A stretch of 64,000 bases of DNA from positions 124,001 through 188,000 of the forward strand of contig OZ271846.1 of NCBI GenBank assembly GCA_965601485.1, in the 5' to 3' direction. Shown piece after piece: positions 1-8,502 of the stretch. How positions within the stretch are numbered: position 1 is the stretch's first letter; every line of letters starts with the position of its first letter. Both the position numbers and the translations under genes were made by a program. Source of the stretch: Methylotenera_A aquatica. Its GTDB lineage: Bacteria > Pseudomonadota > Gammaproteobacteria > Burkholderiales > Methylophilaceae. The notes under the pieces were generated by a model that worked only from the letters and a program-made list of their open reading frames with translations, made no database searches and was not told where the DNA came from.

Positions 1-1
1 A

Positions 2-742
2 GGTCCAACTGGTAGCGGAAAAACCACCACACTGTATTCATTGTTGTCACATTTGAATGATGAAACCGTGAATATCATGACACTGGAAGACCCAGTAGAG
101 TATCCAGTGAGCATGATGCGGCAAACCTCAGTGGCTGAGGTGAATAAAGTGGATTTTGCCAACGGTATTCGTTCGATCATGCGCCAAGATCCCGATATTA
201 TTCTGGTAGGTGAGATTCGCGACCAAGATACCGCCACCATGGCGTTTCGCGCGGCGATGACGGGTCACCAAGTATTTAGTACCTTACACACTAACTCAGC
301 GCTAGGTGCGTTTCCTCGCTTAACCGATATTGGTATTTCGCCTGATATTATGGCAGGCAATATTATTGGCGTAGTGGCACAAAGGCTAGTGCGCGTGTTG
401 TGTCCGCAATGTAAAGAGCCTGTTAAGCCAACCGATGAAGAGCGCAAAATTTTGGGCGTAAAGCGCAATGAAGCGATTCAGATTTACAAGCATAAAGGCT
501 GCAAGCGTTGCAACCAAACAGGTTATCGTGGACGTATGGCGATTTTGGAGTTATTGCGCATTGATAGCGAAATGGATTCACTGATTGCACGCCGTGCCCA
601 TTTGGATGAGTTGCGCAAAATGGCGCTGGATAAAGGCTTTACTACGCTGGCCGATGATGGCGTGCGCCGCATTTTAGAAGGCTATACCAGCACGGAAGAA
701 GTGATGCGCGTCATTGATTTAACCGATCGACTACCGCAGTAA
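2..742 (+). CDS. GspE/PilB-family secretion/pilus assembly ATPase, C-terminal part (5' truncated)
   Basis: The reading frame is already open at the window edge and its first visible residues are a Walker A loop, GPTGSGKTTT, so the N-terminal half lies upstream. Further on there is a Walker B segment (DIILVGEIRD), the family His box (STLHTNSA), and two CxxC pairs (CPQC and CKRC) forming the zinc-binding tetracysteine motif of type II secretion and type IV pilus extension ATPases. The visible 246 residues cover the catalytic RecA-like domain and C-terminus. It powers assembly of a (pseudo)pilus at the inner membrane. The GspF-family gene follows after 9 bases, so they are one operon. GspE versus PilB or MshE cannot be decided without the N-terminal domain. 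Confidence 0.93.
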   Translation, partial: GPTGSGKTTTLYSLLSHLNDETVNIMTLEDPVEYPVSMMRQTSVAEVNKVDFANGIRSIMRQDPDIILVGEIRDQDTATMAFRAAMTGHQVFSTLHTNSALGAFPRLTDIGISPDIMAGNIIGVVAQRLVRVLCPQCKEPVKPTDEERKILGVKRNEAIQIYKHKGCKRCNQTGYRGRMAILELLRIDSEMDSLIARRAHLDELRKMALDKGFTTLADDGVRRILEGYTSTEEVMRVIDLTDRLPQ

Positions 743-751
743 TGTCATATT

Positions 752-1957
752 GTGTCAACCTTTAACTATAAAGCAATTGACCAGAATGGTCGCCATGCGC
801 AAGGCCAAATTGATGCTTTAAATGAAGTAGATTTAGAGCTGCGCCTACAGCGTATGGGCTTGGATTTAATCACGTTTAGATCAAGCGCGAAATCCAATAA
901 TACGTTTGCCAAAAAGAGAGTCAGCAATCGCGATTTGGTGATGTTTTGCTTTCAGCTAGAGCAATTAACCAGTGCTGGTGTACCCATTTTAGAGGGCTTA
1001 AACGATTTGAGCGATAGCACGCAAAATCTATATTTTCAAAAAGTATTGGGTGCTATTGCGGGTGAAGTTGAAGGTGGCAAAATGCTCAGTCAAGCATTGG
1101 CGGAACACCCAGAAGTTTTTGATGAAGTGTTTGTGAATTTGGTTGGCGCTGGCGAACAAACGGGGCAATTACCGGCCGTATTCGAAAACTTATCCAATAC
1201 GCTAAAATGGCAAGATGAATTACTAGGTCAGACCAAGAAGCTCTTGGCATACCCGTTATTTGTGCTGGTGGTAGTGTTAGGTGCAGTGATGTTTTTAATG
1301 GTGTATTTAGTGCCTGAGATGGTGAACTTTTTAAATAGCCTAGGCCAAGAGTTGCCGTTAAATACGCGCATTTTAATTTCTATATCGAATGCCTTCGTTA
1401 GTTATTGGTGGCTTATTATTACGGTACCGTTAGTGCTTGCTGCAAGTGCCGTAGCGTATGTTAAACAAAGTGCAGAGGCACGTTATCGCTTTGATTACCT
1501 TAAATTAAAACTGCCGCTAACTGGCGATATTTTACATAAAATTATCATGGCACGTTTTGCGCGGTATTTTGCCCTCATGTATCAAACAGGCATCCCTATT
1601 TTGCAAGCCATTAAAACCTGCGAAAAAATTGTGGGTAATCGCGTGATAGCCGATGCATTAAGTCGTGTGCATGCACAAATTAATGCTGGAGATAGCATGT
1701 CTGAAAGTTTTCATAATGCGGGTTTATTTCCACCTTTGGTGGTGCGTATGGTTAAAGTGGGTGAAAGCACTGGCGCGTTGGATAAATCCTTGTTAAATAT
1801 TAGTTATTTTTACGATAGGGATGTCAACGAATTGATGCAAAAAATGCTTAAATTAATAGAGCCCGCATTAACGGTTATTTTGGGATTAATATTGGCGTTT
1901 ATTATGGTTTCTGTGCTGGGTCCTGTGTACGATTCATTTAGTAAAATGAAGCTTTAA
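752..1957 (+). CDS. GspF/PilC-family inner-membrane platform protein
   Basis: This 401-residue protein has the size and layout of GspF/PilC: two cytoplasmic T2SSF helical domains (about residues 60-185 and 265-385), each followed by hydrophobic segments, near residues 165-190, 215-240 and 370-398. The repeat motif around GAGEQTGQLP in the first domain recurs as KVGESTGALD in the second. It forms the membrane platform on which the GspE-type ATPase acts to insert or extract pilin subunits. The start is a GTG 9 bases after the ATPase stop; no in-frame ATG is better placed. Same operon as the flanking genes. Confidence 0.93.
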   Translation: MSTFNYKAIDQNGRHAQGQIDALNEVDLELRLQRMGLDLITFRSSAKSNNTFAKKRVSNRDLVMFCFQLEQLTSAGVPILEGLNDLSDSTQNLYFQKVLGAIAGEVEGGKMLSQALAEHPEVFDEVFVNLVGAGEQTGQLPAVFENLSNTLKWQDELLGQTKKLLAYPLFVLVVVLGAVMFLMVYLVPEMVNFLNSLGQELPLNTRILISISNAFVSYWWLIITVPLVLAASAVAYVKQSAEARYRFDYLKLKLPLTGDILHKIIMARFARYFALMYQTGIPILQAIKTCEKIVGNRVIADALSRVHAQINAGDSMSESFHNAGLFPPLVVRMVKVGESTGALDKSLLNISYFYDRDVNELMQKMLKLIEPALTVILGLILAFIMVSVLGPVYDSFSKMKL

Positions 1958-1967
1958 AGAGAACTAG

Positions 1968-3602
1968 ATGCGAATGCTAACTAGCGCCAAAAAACTCATT
2001 CTTTGTGCCAATAGTAACAGCTTAACCGCTGGTATTTGGCATGGCAACAAGCTACAAAGCTATGCAGTGTTTAATAATATCGATCAAGATTACAGTGCCT
2101 TTAGCGAATACATAGCCAAACAACCCGATACTAATATTTACCTAATTGTAGATGCGGTAGAAGAAGACTACAAATTAGAAAGTTTGCCACACACGACTGG
2201 CCGCGCACGTCGCGAAATTATTGATCGTAAGCTTAATCAATTTAACCGTAACAGTACTTTCCGCGCGGCGCATTATATTAATCGTAGCGCCGATAAGCGC
2301 AAAGACGATAATTTTTTATTTGTGGCACTGAGCAATGCCGATTCATTGCAAGGCTGGTTAGATGTTATTCAAGCCAATCAATCGCCTTTAGTGGGCCTGT
2401 ATTTGTTGCCCATGATTAGCCAAGTAATGGTGCGCCAAATGAAGTTGATGGCGCCGCATATTTTGTTGTGTGAGCAATTATCCTCTGGCTTTAGGCAAAC
2501 TTATCTACACAATGGTCGTTTGCGCATGAGCCGTTTAGTGCCAATGGTGGATGTGAAGCCTAACCAATTAGCTTATTTTTACTTAGTAGAAATTGAGAAA
2601 ACGCGGCTGTATTTAATAAGCCAGCGCTTAATTACCGGTGAAACACAGCTGCAAATGGTGTTGCCAGCGTTGGATAACTCACACCATGAAATTGCAAAAA
2701 GCATTAGTCAAGATCAAGATCTTGAATATAAAACAGTGGATATTTTAGCCTATGCCAAAAATATTAACTTGGCAGAAAGTTTAATTAAACCACACCCAGA
2801 ATTATTGCACATGCAACTGTTGGCAAACGGCAATTTGCCTAATAACTTGGCCCCGCCAACGTATAGCAAAATTCATAACCTAAACAATGCCTGCCGCATT
2901 TTGTTCTTAGCCATCGCGGCGATTGCCCTGTTAAGTATTGGTTTGGCGGGAGTTTATGCATGGCAGGGCAGGCAGCAATATAATCAATTAGATTTAATTG
3001 CTGCACAAACGCAGCAGCAGCAACGATTGTATGACGAAGTGGCCAAAAACTTTCCCAGCACGCCAATTCCTAGTGCTGAGCTAAAAGTAGCGGTCGATTT
3101 AGCTCAAACGATTGAAGCCAACAGGCAAACGCCTTCTCAGTTTATGCAGATTTTAAGTACGGCATGCGAAACCGCTCCTGAAATTAATCTGAATAGAATG
3201 CGCTGGCTGCTGAGTGCAACGCCTGATGTGCCGGATGAAGCGGCTAATTCAATTTCGCCCGCCAATCAGGTCTATAGCCCAAACCCTAATTTAGACCCAA
3301 CAAAGTTGGTGCAAGTGGGTTTTGTGAATGCAGAAATTAAAGGCTTTACCGGCGATTATCGCGCGGCGCTTAATACCGTGAGTCAATTTGTAAATACCTT
3401 AAAAGGTAATTCCGCCGTAGACACGGTAACTGTTTTACAAGAGCCCATCAATGTGAGCTCACTGGCTAATTTACAAGGTAGCACCACCGATGAAACGGCA
3501 AATGAACGGTCGCCCGCCATTTTTAAACTAAAAATAGTGTTAAAGCCGCAAACAGCTACTCTGACTAACGTCGCTTTAAAACCTGCGGAGAATGCTTCAT
3601 GA
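1968..3602 (+). CDS. GspL-like (PilM/PilN-like) secretion or pilus assembly protein
   Basis: I do not recognise a named family for this 544-residue protein, but its architecture resembles GspL or a PilM-PilN fusion: a soluble cytoplasmic N-terminal region of about 300 residues, one transmembrane helix near residues 308-333 (rich in Leu, Ile and Ala), then a periplasmic region of about 210 residues beginning with a Gln-rich heptad-like stretch. It lies directly after the GspE and GspF genes and overlaps the next gene by four bases (ATGA), exactly where GspL or PilMN would be expected. The start ATG follows an AAAGAGA ribosome site. The role in anchoring the ATPase is inferred from position and topology, not from residue motifs. 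Confidence 0.6.
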   Translation: MRMLTSAKKLILCANSNSLTAGIWHGNKLQSYAVFNNIDQDYSAFSEYIAKQPDTNIYLIVDAVEEDYKLESLPHTTGRARREIIDRKLNQFNRNSTFRAAHYINRSADKRKDDNFLFVALSNADSLQGWLDVIQANQSPLVGLYLLPMISQVMVRQMKLMAPHILLCEQLSSGFRQTYLHNGRLRMSRLVPMVDVKPNQLAYFYLVEIEKTRLYLISQRLITGETQLQMVLPALDNSHHEIAKSISQDQDLEYKTVDILAYAKNINLAESLIKPHPELLHMQLLANGNLPNNLAPPTYSKIHNLNNACRILFLAIAAIALLSIGLAGVYAWQGRQQYNQLDLIAAQTQQQQRLYDEVAKNFPSTPIPSAELKVAVDLAQTIEANRQTPSQFMQILSTACETAPEINLNRMRWLLSATPDVPDEAANSISPANQVYSPNPNLDPTKLVQVGFVNAEIKGFTGDYRAALNTVSQFVNTLKGNSAVDTVTVLQEPINVSSLANLQGSTTDETANERSPAIFKLKIVLKPQTATLTNVALKPAENAS

Positions 3603-4231
3603 GCATGACTCAACAAGATTGGCGCAAGCTTAGATATCCCATTATTGGGTTGGGTGCAGCGTTTGTTTTTGCTGGATTATTAATAAGCTTTGCCGATCAG
3701 TATCGCCAAGAAAACGAAACGGCGTTAAACATGAAAAAAAATTTGTTGAATCAAGCACGACAGAAATATCAATCTTCTGGCTTAGAAAAAGAAACGATTA
3801 CTCAGTATTTGCCTGCATATAACGAATTGCTAGCCAGCGGCTTTGTGGGCGAAGAGCGTCGTATTGAGTGGATAGAAAAATTGCGCCAAGTGCACCGACA
3901 GCACAAATTATTTAGCATTGATTACAGCATTGGATTACAAGAGAACTATAAAACGCCTTTTTTGGCTAACTTAGGTAACTTTGATTTGCATCGTTCTGTG
4001 ATGAAGCTTAATTTAGATATGTTGCATGAGGGCGATTTATTGACGCTGTTAGACGGCTTGCAAGAGCAATCGACACCATTTATTGTGCGTGAATGCGAGA
4101 TTAGCCGCCCCATTGGCGCCAGTATTAATATCCTAACAGTGAGTGCTAATTTAAAAGCTGCATGTGAAATTGACTGGTTAACTTTACGCGACCCGCAGTT
4201 AGCTAATGACCTACCTAAGGGGGTAATATAA
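3599..4231 (+). CDS. GspM/PilO-like inner-membrane assembly protein
   Basis: This 210-residue protein has a short cytoplasmic N-terminus, one membrane helix at about residues 13-32 (IIGLGAAFVFAGLLISFA) and a periplasmic remainder starting with a charged coiled-coil-like region. That is the topology of GspM and PilO. Its start overlaps the previous stop (ATGA) and its own stop overlaps the next start (TAATG), which indicates translational coupling. By position it is the likely partner of the GspL-like protein in the inner-membrane assembly platform. Sequence identity to GspM or PilO cannot be shown by eye, so the call rests on size, topology and context. Confidence 0.55.
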   Translation: MSMTQQDWRKLRYPIIGLGAAFVFAGLLISFADQYRQENETALNMKKNLLNQARQKYQSSGLEKETITQYLPAYNELLASGFVGEERRIEWIEKLRQVHRQHKLFSIDYSIGLQENYKTPFLANLGNFDLHRSVMKLNLDMLHEGDLLTLLDGLQEQSTPFIVRECEISRPIGASINILTVSANLKAACEIDWLTLRDPQLANDLPKGVI

Positions 4232-4722
4232 TGCGATTTTTTGCATTATGCGTCTTTATTGGCTGCCAATTTGCGCTACTACAATCGGCGCAAGCTGCTC
4301 AACCGATAGGCCGCTTGTTTAGCACGCCCGCCGAGCGCAGCTCTCTCAATTATTTACGCCAAACTAAAAAAGTGCTCGTGGTCAATCCTGCGCAAGAACC
4401 AACACTAAAGACAGAGCCTGTGCCTCTAGTGTTGCCAGATGCGATTAATATGCAAGGCTATGTGAAACGCAGTGACGGCAAACAGGGAACGGTGTGGATT
4501 AACAACCAAGCCTTACAAGAAAATTCAGGTAACAAAGAGATACAAGTAGGAAGCTTGCCCGAGAATGGTAACCGTGTACCTCTAAAACTGCCCTCCAATG
4601 GTCGCCGTTTGACACTTAAAGCAGGACAAGTGTATGAACCTGAAAATAATCGCGTTACTGAGTCGCGAAGCTACTCAATTAATAAGGATGTAGGCAGGAT
4701 AAGCGATGAAGACGCGCTTTAA
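4231..4722 (+). CDS. Secreted small protein in the pilus/secretion operon (GspC/PilP-like by position)
   Basis: The 163-residue product begins with a signal peptide (positive residue, hydrophobic run to about residue 20, then SAQAAQP as a likely cleavage site) and has no other membrane segment. The mature part is Pro-, Asn- and Val-rich with a central segment resembling the small beta domains of PilP/GspC proteins (around VLPDAINMQGYVKRSDGKQG, followed by a WINNQ turn). Such a domain normally links the inner-membrane platform to the secretin. No secretin gene is visible in the window. The start overlaps the upstream stop by one base. Function is inferred from context. Confidence 0.5.
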   Translation: MRFFALCVFIGCQFALLQSAQAAQPIGRLFSTPAERSSLNYLRQTKKVLVVNPAQEPTLKTEPVPLVLPDAINMQGYVKRSDGKQGTVWINNQALQENSGNKEIQVGSLPENGNRVPLKLPSNGRRLTLKAGQVYEPENNRVTESRSYSINKDVGRISDEDAL

Positions 4723-6022
4723 CGAGCGCGGGCTTGCGTTATTAGCATTGGTTTTCTTAATCGCAATCATAGTCACCGTTTATACCTTTAAAAAATTAAA
4801 CGCATCCGAAATTACCATACAGCGCGATAAAAATACAGCCGCCGCTTTGGCTGAAGCAAAAGAAGCTTTAATGGGATGGTCTATTGCGCACCAACAATAT
4901 CCAGGCATTTTGCCGTTCCCTGATCGTAGCGCAGTTGATGGTAATTACGATGGCAATGCCGATTGCACTAACTCTGTTTCTGCATTTGATTTGCTGATTG
5001 GCAAATTGCCCTACGCTGCGCAAACGTTGCCTTGCATAGGTGATGGTGCCAACCAATATGGCATCTCTGCCGATTTAGAAGATGGGTCAGGAGAGCGCTT
5101 ATGGTATGCGGTCTCTAGAAATCTGATTAGAACATCGGATGCGCCTGGCAGCCTTATTATTAATCCTGCCATAGCAGATGCACCATCACAGCCTTGGCTT
5201 GTGGTGCGCGACAAAAATGGCCAAATCATTTCTAACAGAGTAGCCGCAGTCATCATAGCCCCAGGCGCGCCAGTTGGAGGCCAAAACCGTTCAGGTGGTC
5301 TGGCTGGTGCAAATGCTTATTTAGATAGTATAACTATTGCGGGTGTTACTTACTCAAACGCGAACTATGTTATTCCCAATGAAGACTTTATTATTGGTGA
5401 TGATATGCGCTATGTCACACCTAGCAATCAAGTGTATCAACAGCCTTACGAGTACAACGACAAATTAATTTATATTACGATTGATGAATTAATGCTTGCT
5501 TTAAACAAGCGCGCACTTGGCGATGCTGCAAATAGTTTAAGAGCTTATTATCAAGCTAGCGCGGCTAATCCTGTGGATAGATTTTACCCTTACGCTGCCG
5601 TGTTGGGCGATCCGACCAATAGATGCGATGAGGGTTTGCAACAAGGTTTATTACCAATTAATAATGTCGTTAATAATGTCGCCAGTAGCTGTACACATGC
5701 TAACAAAGGGGTGACCGATTATTTGCCAGCGTGGTTCACTGAAAGTCGCTGGCAAGATTTTATGTATTATGTCTTATCTAATGATTGCAGTTTTGCCTCA
5801 CCAGGTTGCGCTAATGGCGTCATTCAGGTGGGTGCACAGGCCAACGTCAAAGCATTGCTTATTGCAACAGGTGCTACTCTTACTGGTCAAGATAGGCCTT
5901 CATCCAATATAAACAATTACTTAGATAGCATTGAAAATACCGATTTGGATTTTGTATTTGACGCAACTAGCACTTCTATTACCAAGAATTATAATGACCA
6001 AATGTTAATAGTGGCGCCATGA
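4706..6022 (+). CDS. Pilin-like protein without a canonical prepilin cleavage motif
   Basis: This 438-residue protein has one N-terminal hydrophobic helix (residues about 9-28, LALLALVFLIAIIVTVYTF) preceded by a short basic stretch ending in ERG, as in a prepilin, but it lacks the G-FTLxE signature with glutamate at position 5. After the helix come EAKEALMGWS and a Pro/Asp-rich LPFPDRS segment that match, in order, EIREALVGYA and LPCPDTDADG in the next gene, so the two are related. The large C-terminal region carries several Cys residues, possibly disulfide-bonded outside the cytoplasm. It may be an unusual minor pseudopilin (GspK-size) or a membrane-anchored relative. Its start lies inside the preceding gene. 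Confidence 0.6.
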   Translation: MKTRFNERGLALLALVFLIAIIVTVYTFKKLNASEITIQRDKNTAAALAEAKEALMGWSIAHQQYPGILPFPDRSAVDGNYDGNADCTNSVSAFDLLIGKLPYAAQTLPCIGDGANQYGISADLEDGSGERLWYAVSRNLIRTSDAPGSLIINPAIADAPSQPWLVVRDKNGQIISNRVAAVIIAPGAPVGGQNRSGGLAGANAYLDSITIAGVTYSNANYVIPNEDFIIGDDMRYVTPSNQVYQQPYEYNDKLIYITIDELMLALNKRALGDAANSLRAYYQASAANPVDRFYPYAAVLGDPTNRCDEGLQQGLLPINNVVNNVASSCTHANKGVTDYLPAWFTESRWQDFMYYVLSNDCSFASPGCANGVIQVGAQANVKALLIATGATLTGQDRPSSNINNYLDSIENTDLDFVFDATSTSITKNYNDQMLIVAP

Positions 6023-6714
6023 TGAGAGCAAACATGAATAAATATAGCTTATTGAAAAACATCGAGAAAAGTAAGCAAGGCTTTACTTTGGTTGAACTGG
6101 CTATTGTGTTAGTTATTATTGGGCTGTTGTTGGCGACATTTCTAACGCCGTTAACCGCTCAAATGGCAATAAGAAATAATAGCGAAACTAGAGCGGATTT
6201 AAATGAAATACGAGAGGCGCTTGTTGGTTATGCGCTAAGCCACAGCGCTGCGGATGGTAGGCCCTTTTTGCCATGCCCGGATACTGACGCTGATGGCATT
6301 GAAAATCGTCTAGGTGCCTTGTGCGCAAACGTGAGGGGGCGATTGCCATTTAGTGATTTGGGCTTGGATGGTATCGATAGCTGGGGTAACCAATTTACTT
6401 ATCAAGTGACGCAAACCTTTGCAAACTCAGCCACAGGCTTTATTTTGGCCTCAGCAGGTGACATCACCGTGTTAAATTCAGCAGATGGAAACGCCATTGC
6501 CATAAGCATACCTGCCATTGTGGTTTCATTAGGTGAAAACGGCGCAGTGATGCCTGCTGTGGGGGCGGACCAACTAGAAAATACCAACCTAGATAATTTT
6601 TATGTGAATAAGGATTTTGCTGAAAATGCAGTGAATCCCTATGACGATTTAGTAACATGGGTTTCAGCCAATATTTTGATGAATCGTATGGTGAGAGCGG
6701 GGCGATTACCTTAG
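6019..6714 (+). CDS. Prepilin-type protein (minor pilin or pseudopilin)
   Basis: The N-terminus holds a textbook class III signal: KQGFTLVELAIVLVIIGLLL, with Gly before Phe as the peptidase site and Glu at mature position 5. The 231-residue product is therefore a prepilin processed by a GspO/PilD peptidase (not in this window). The mature part has a conserved LPCPDTDADG element and several Cys residues, and shares its post-helix region with the preceding gene. The ATG overlaps the upstream stop (ATGA); a second ATG at 6034, preceded by GAGAG, is an equally reasonable start. It is probably the last gene of the assembly operon. Confidence 0.85.
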   Translation: MMRANMNKYSLLKNIEKSKQGFTLVELAIVLVIIGLLLATFLTPLTAQMAIRNNSETRADLNEIREALVGYALSHSAADGRPFLPCPDTDADGIENRLGALCANVRGRLPFSDLGLDGIDSWGNQFTYQVTQTFANSATGFILASAGDITVLNSADGNAIAISIPAIVVSLGENGAVMPAVGADQLENTNLDNFYVNKDFAENAVNPYDDLVTWVSANILMNRMVRAGRLP

Positions 6715-7466
6715 TGAACGATAACCAGCTTTTACGTTACAGTCGCCATATATTATTGCCAAAAATTGGTTATGAAGGCCAAGAGAATTTAGTCAACAGC
6801 CATGCGTTGATTGTAGGGGCGGGTGGTTTAGGTTCGCCAGTAGCTTTGTATTTGGCTGCTTCAGGTGTTGGTAAGCTGACCATTTGCGATTTTGATACAG
6901 TTGATTTAACCAATTTACAGCGGCAGATTATTCATACAACGAAATCTGTTGGTGTAAACAAAGCCGCTTCTGCACAGCAATCTATTCAAGCAATTAACCC
7001 TGAAATTGTGGTGCAAATCATTCAGCAAAAATCGACTGATGCTGAGTTTACGCAATTAGTGAAAAATGTAGATGCAGTGATTGATTGCAGTGATAATTTT
7101 GCTACACGTTATGCGCTAAATCGTATTTGTTTTCAGTTTAAAAAACCATTGGTTTCTGGCGCTGCCATTGGCTTTGAGGGGCAAATTTCTGTATTTGATT
7201 TTAGAAATGAAACTAGCCCTTGTTATCACTGTTTGTATCCTGATACTGGTGGTGACACTGAAATGCGCTGTGCCGAAAATGGCATTTTTGCTCCGTTAGT
7301 GGGTATTATTGGTAGTATGCAAGCTGCTGAGGCGCTTAAAGTAATCATGGAAATTGGTGAAAACTTGCAAGGCCGATTATTGCTTTTAGACGCGATGAGC
7401 ACGGAATGGCGGACGATTAAATTGAACCGCGACCCAGCTTGTGCCGTATGTAGTGTTAAATCCTAG
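6714..7466 (+). CDS. moeB: MoeB/ThiF-family E1-like adenylyltransferase
   Basis: The 250-residue product has the HesA/MoeB/ThiF fold: an early RYSRHI motif, a nucleotide-binding loop GAGGLGSP, DFDTVDLTNLQRQ, DCSDNFATRY, and two zinc CxxC pairs (CYHC and CAVC). The catalytic Cys is probably the one in MRCAENG. These enzymes adenylate the C-terminal glycine of MoaD or ThiS. I chose the GTG at 6714, which overlaps the TAG of the pilin gene, because it gives the usual family N-terminus; an upstream ATG at 6657 would add 19 unrelated residues read inside the pilin gene. MoeB and ThiF cannot be told apart by sequence alone; a ThiO-like gene lies next to it on the opposite strand. Confidence 0.88.
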   Translation: MNDNQLLRYSRHILLPKIGYEGQENLVNSHALIVGAGGLGSPVALYLAASGVGKLTICDFDTVDLTNLQRQIIHTTKSVGVNKAASAQQSIQAINPEIVVQIIQQKSTDAEFTQLVKNVDAVIDCSDNFATRYALNRICFQFKKPLVSGAAIGFEGQISVFDFRNETSPCYHCLYPDTGGDTEMRCAENGIFAPLVGIIGSMQAAEALKVIMEIGENLQGRLLLLDAMSTEWRTIKLNRDPACAVCSVKS

Positions 7467-7488
7467 AATAAAGTCGCAACAGCTAATC

Positions 7489-8499
7489 TTAATCGCACAT
7501 TAAACTGGCTATACGTTTTGCACTTGCTGGTGCCATGGTTAACCCGTAGCGAAAATGCCCCGTATTTAAGTACAGGTTTTGAATACTTTGGTGTGCAGCA
7601 ATTATAGGTAAGTTTTCTGGGGTGCCTGGCCTCAAGCCACACCAATGTTTGCGTAAAGTGGCATTTTTTAAGCTCGGTAAAATAGCTTGGGCCTTTATTT
7701 GTAAAGCTAGTTTTACGTCTTCAGTCGTATTTTTATCAAAACCCACATCTTCTAATGTACTGCCAGCCAGCAATAAACCATCTTGGCGCGGCACCAAATA
7801 AAAGCCATCTTTGTAAACAATATGCGTTAATCTTTCAGTCATTTGCTCATAAAGTAATATCTGGCCGCGCATAGGTTTAATGTTGAGCTGTTGTGCCGTA
7901 TTTTTGAGCAGTTCAAAACTCCAAGCACCTGAGGTCACTACAAATTGATTCGCCTCTAAAACGTCCCCTGTGGTGGTTTTCCAGTAATTTAGCTGATCAC
8001 ATGATTTAAGCACTTGTAATTCTGTATGCTCTAATAAGGTGATGCCATTTTGTATTAAAGCAATGCGTAATGCTTTTAATAATTGTGGCGGCCGCAATTG
8101 GGCAACGCTTGGTAAAAAAAGCCCTTTTGCATTGGCTTGCATGGGGATGTTATTTTTGATACACCAATCGGTTGCGGTTGCCGCATCGGCAGGCGCTAAA
8201 ATTTGCATGCCGCATACAATTAATTCAGGGTCAATGCCTGTAGTTGTTAGTAAGTGCTCACATATCCCTGGATATGCTTTGGCACCAGCTAATGTCAGTT
8301 GATTCACTTCTTGTTTATACATCCAAGGCAGTAGTGGAAACAAAATACCAGCACCCGCCCAAGAAGATTCGCCAGATGTTTGGCTTGCGACCACATTCCG
8401 TTCAACCAGTGTCACTTGGCAACCGCGATTATTTAATTCAAGCGCTGTTAAACAACCCACAATTCCGCCGCCAACTACCACTACTTTTTTAGATGACAT
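7489..8499 (-). CDS. thiO: Glycine oxidase ThiO-like FAD-dependent oxidoreductase
   Basis: This 336-residue flavoprotein has an N-terminal dinucleotide-binding motif (VVVGGGIVGCLTALEL) followed by an ERN acidic end of beta-2, and late in the chain the GLRPGTPENLPIIA and TGHFRYGLTMAPASA motifs of the D-amino-acid oxidase/ThiO family. ThiO oxidises glycine to the imine used for the thiazole ring of thiamine. It ends 23 bases from the convergent MoeB/ThiF-type gene, so the two may share a pathway even though they are on opposite strands; no thiS, thiG or thiE gene is in the window. It starts three bases after the antiporter stop on the same strand, suggesting co-transcription. Confidence 0.85.
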   Translation of the reverse strand: MSSKKVVVVGGGIVGCLTALELNNRGCQVTLVERNVVASQTSGESSWAGAGILFPLLPWMYKQEVNQLTLAGAKAYPGICEHLLTTTGIDPELIVCGMQILAPADAATATDWCIKNNIPMQANAKGLFLPSVAQLRPPQLLKALRIALIQNGITLLEHTELQVLKSCDQLNYWKTTTGDVLEANQFVVTSGAWSFELLKNTAQQLNIKPMRGQILLYEQMTERLTHIVYKDGFYLVPRQDGLLLAGSTLEDVGFDKNTTEDVKLALQIKAQAILPSLKNATLRKHWCGLRPGTPENLPIIAAHQSIQNLYLNTGHFRYGLTMAPASAKRIASLMCD

Positions 8500-8502
8500 T
8501 AA

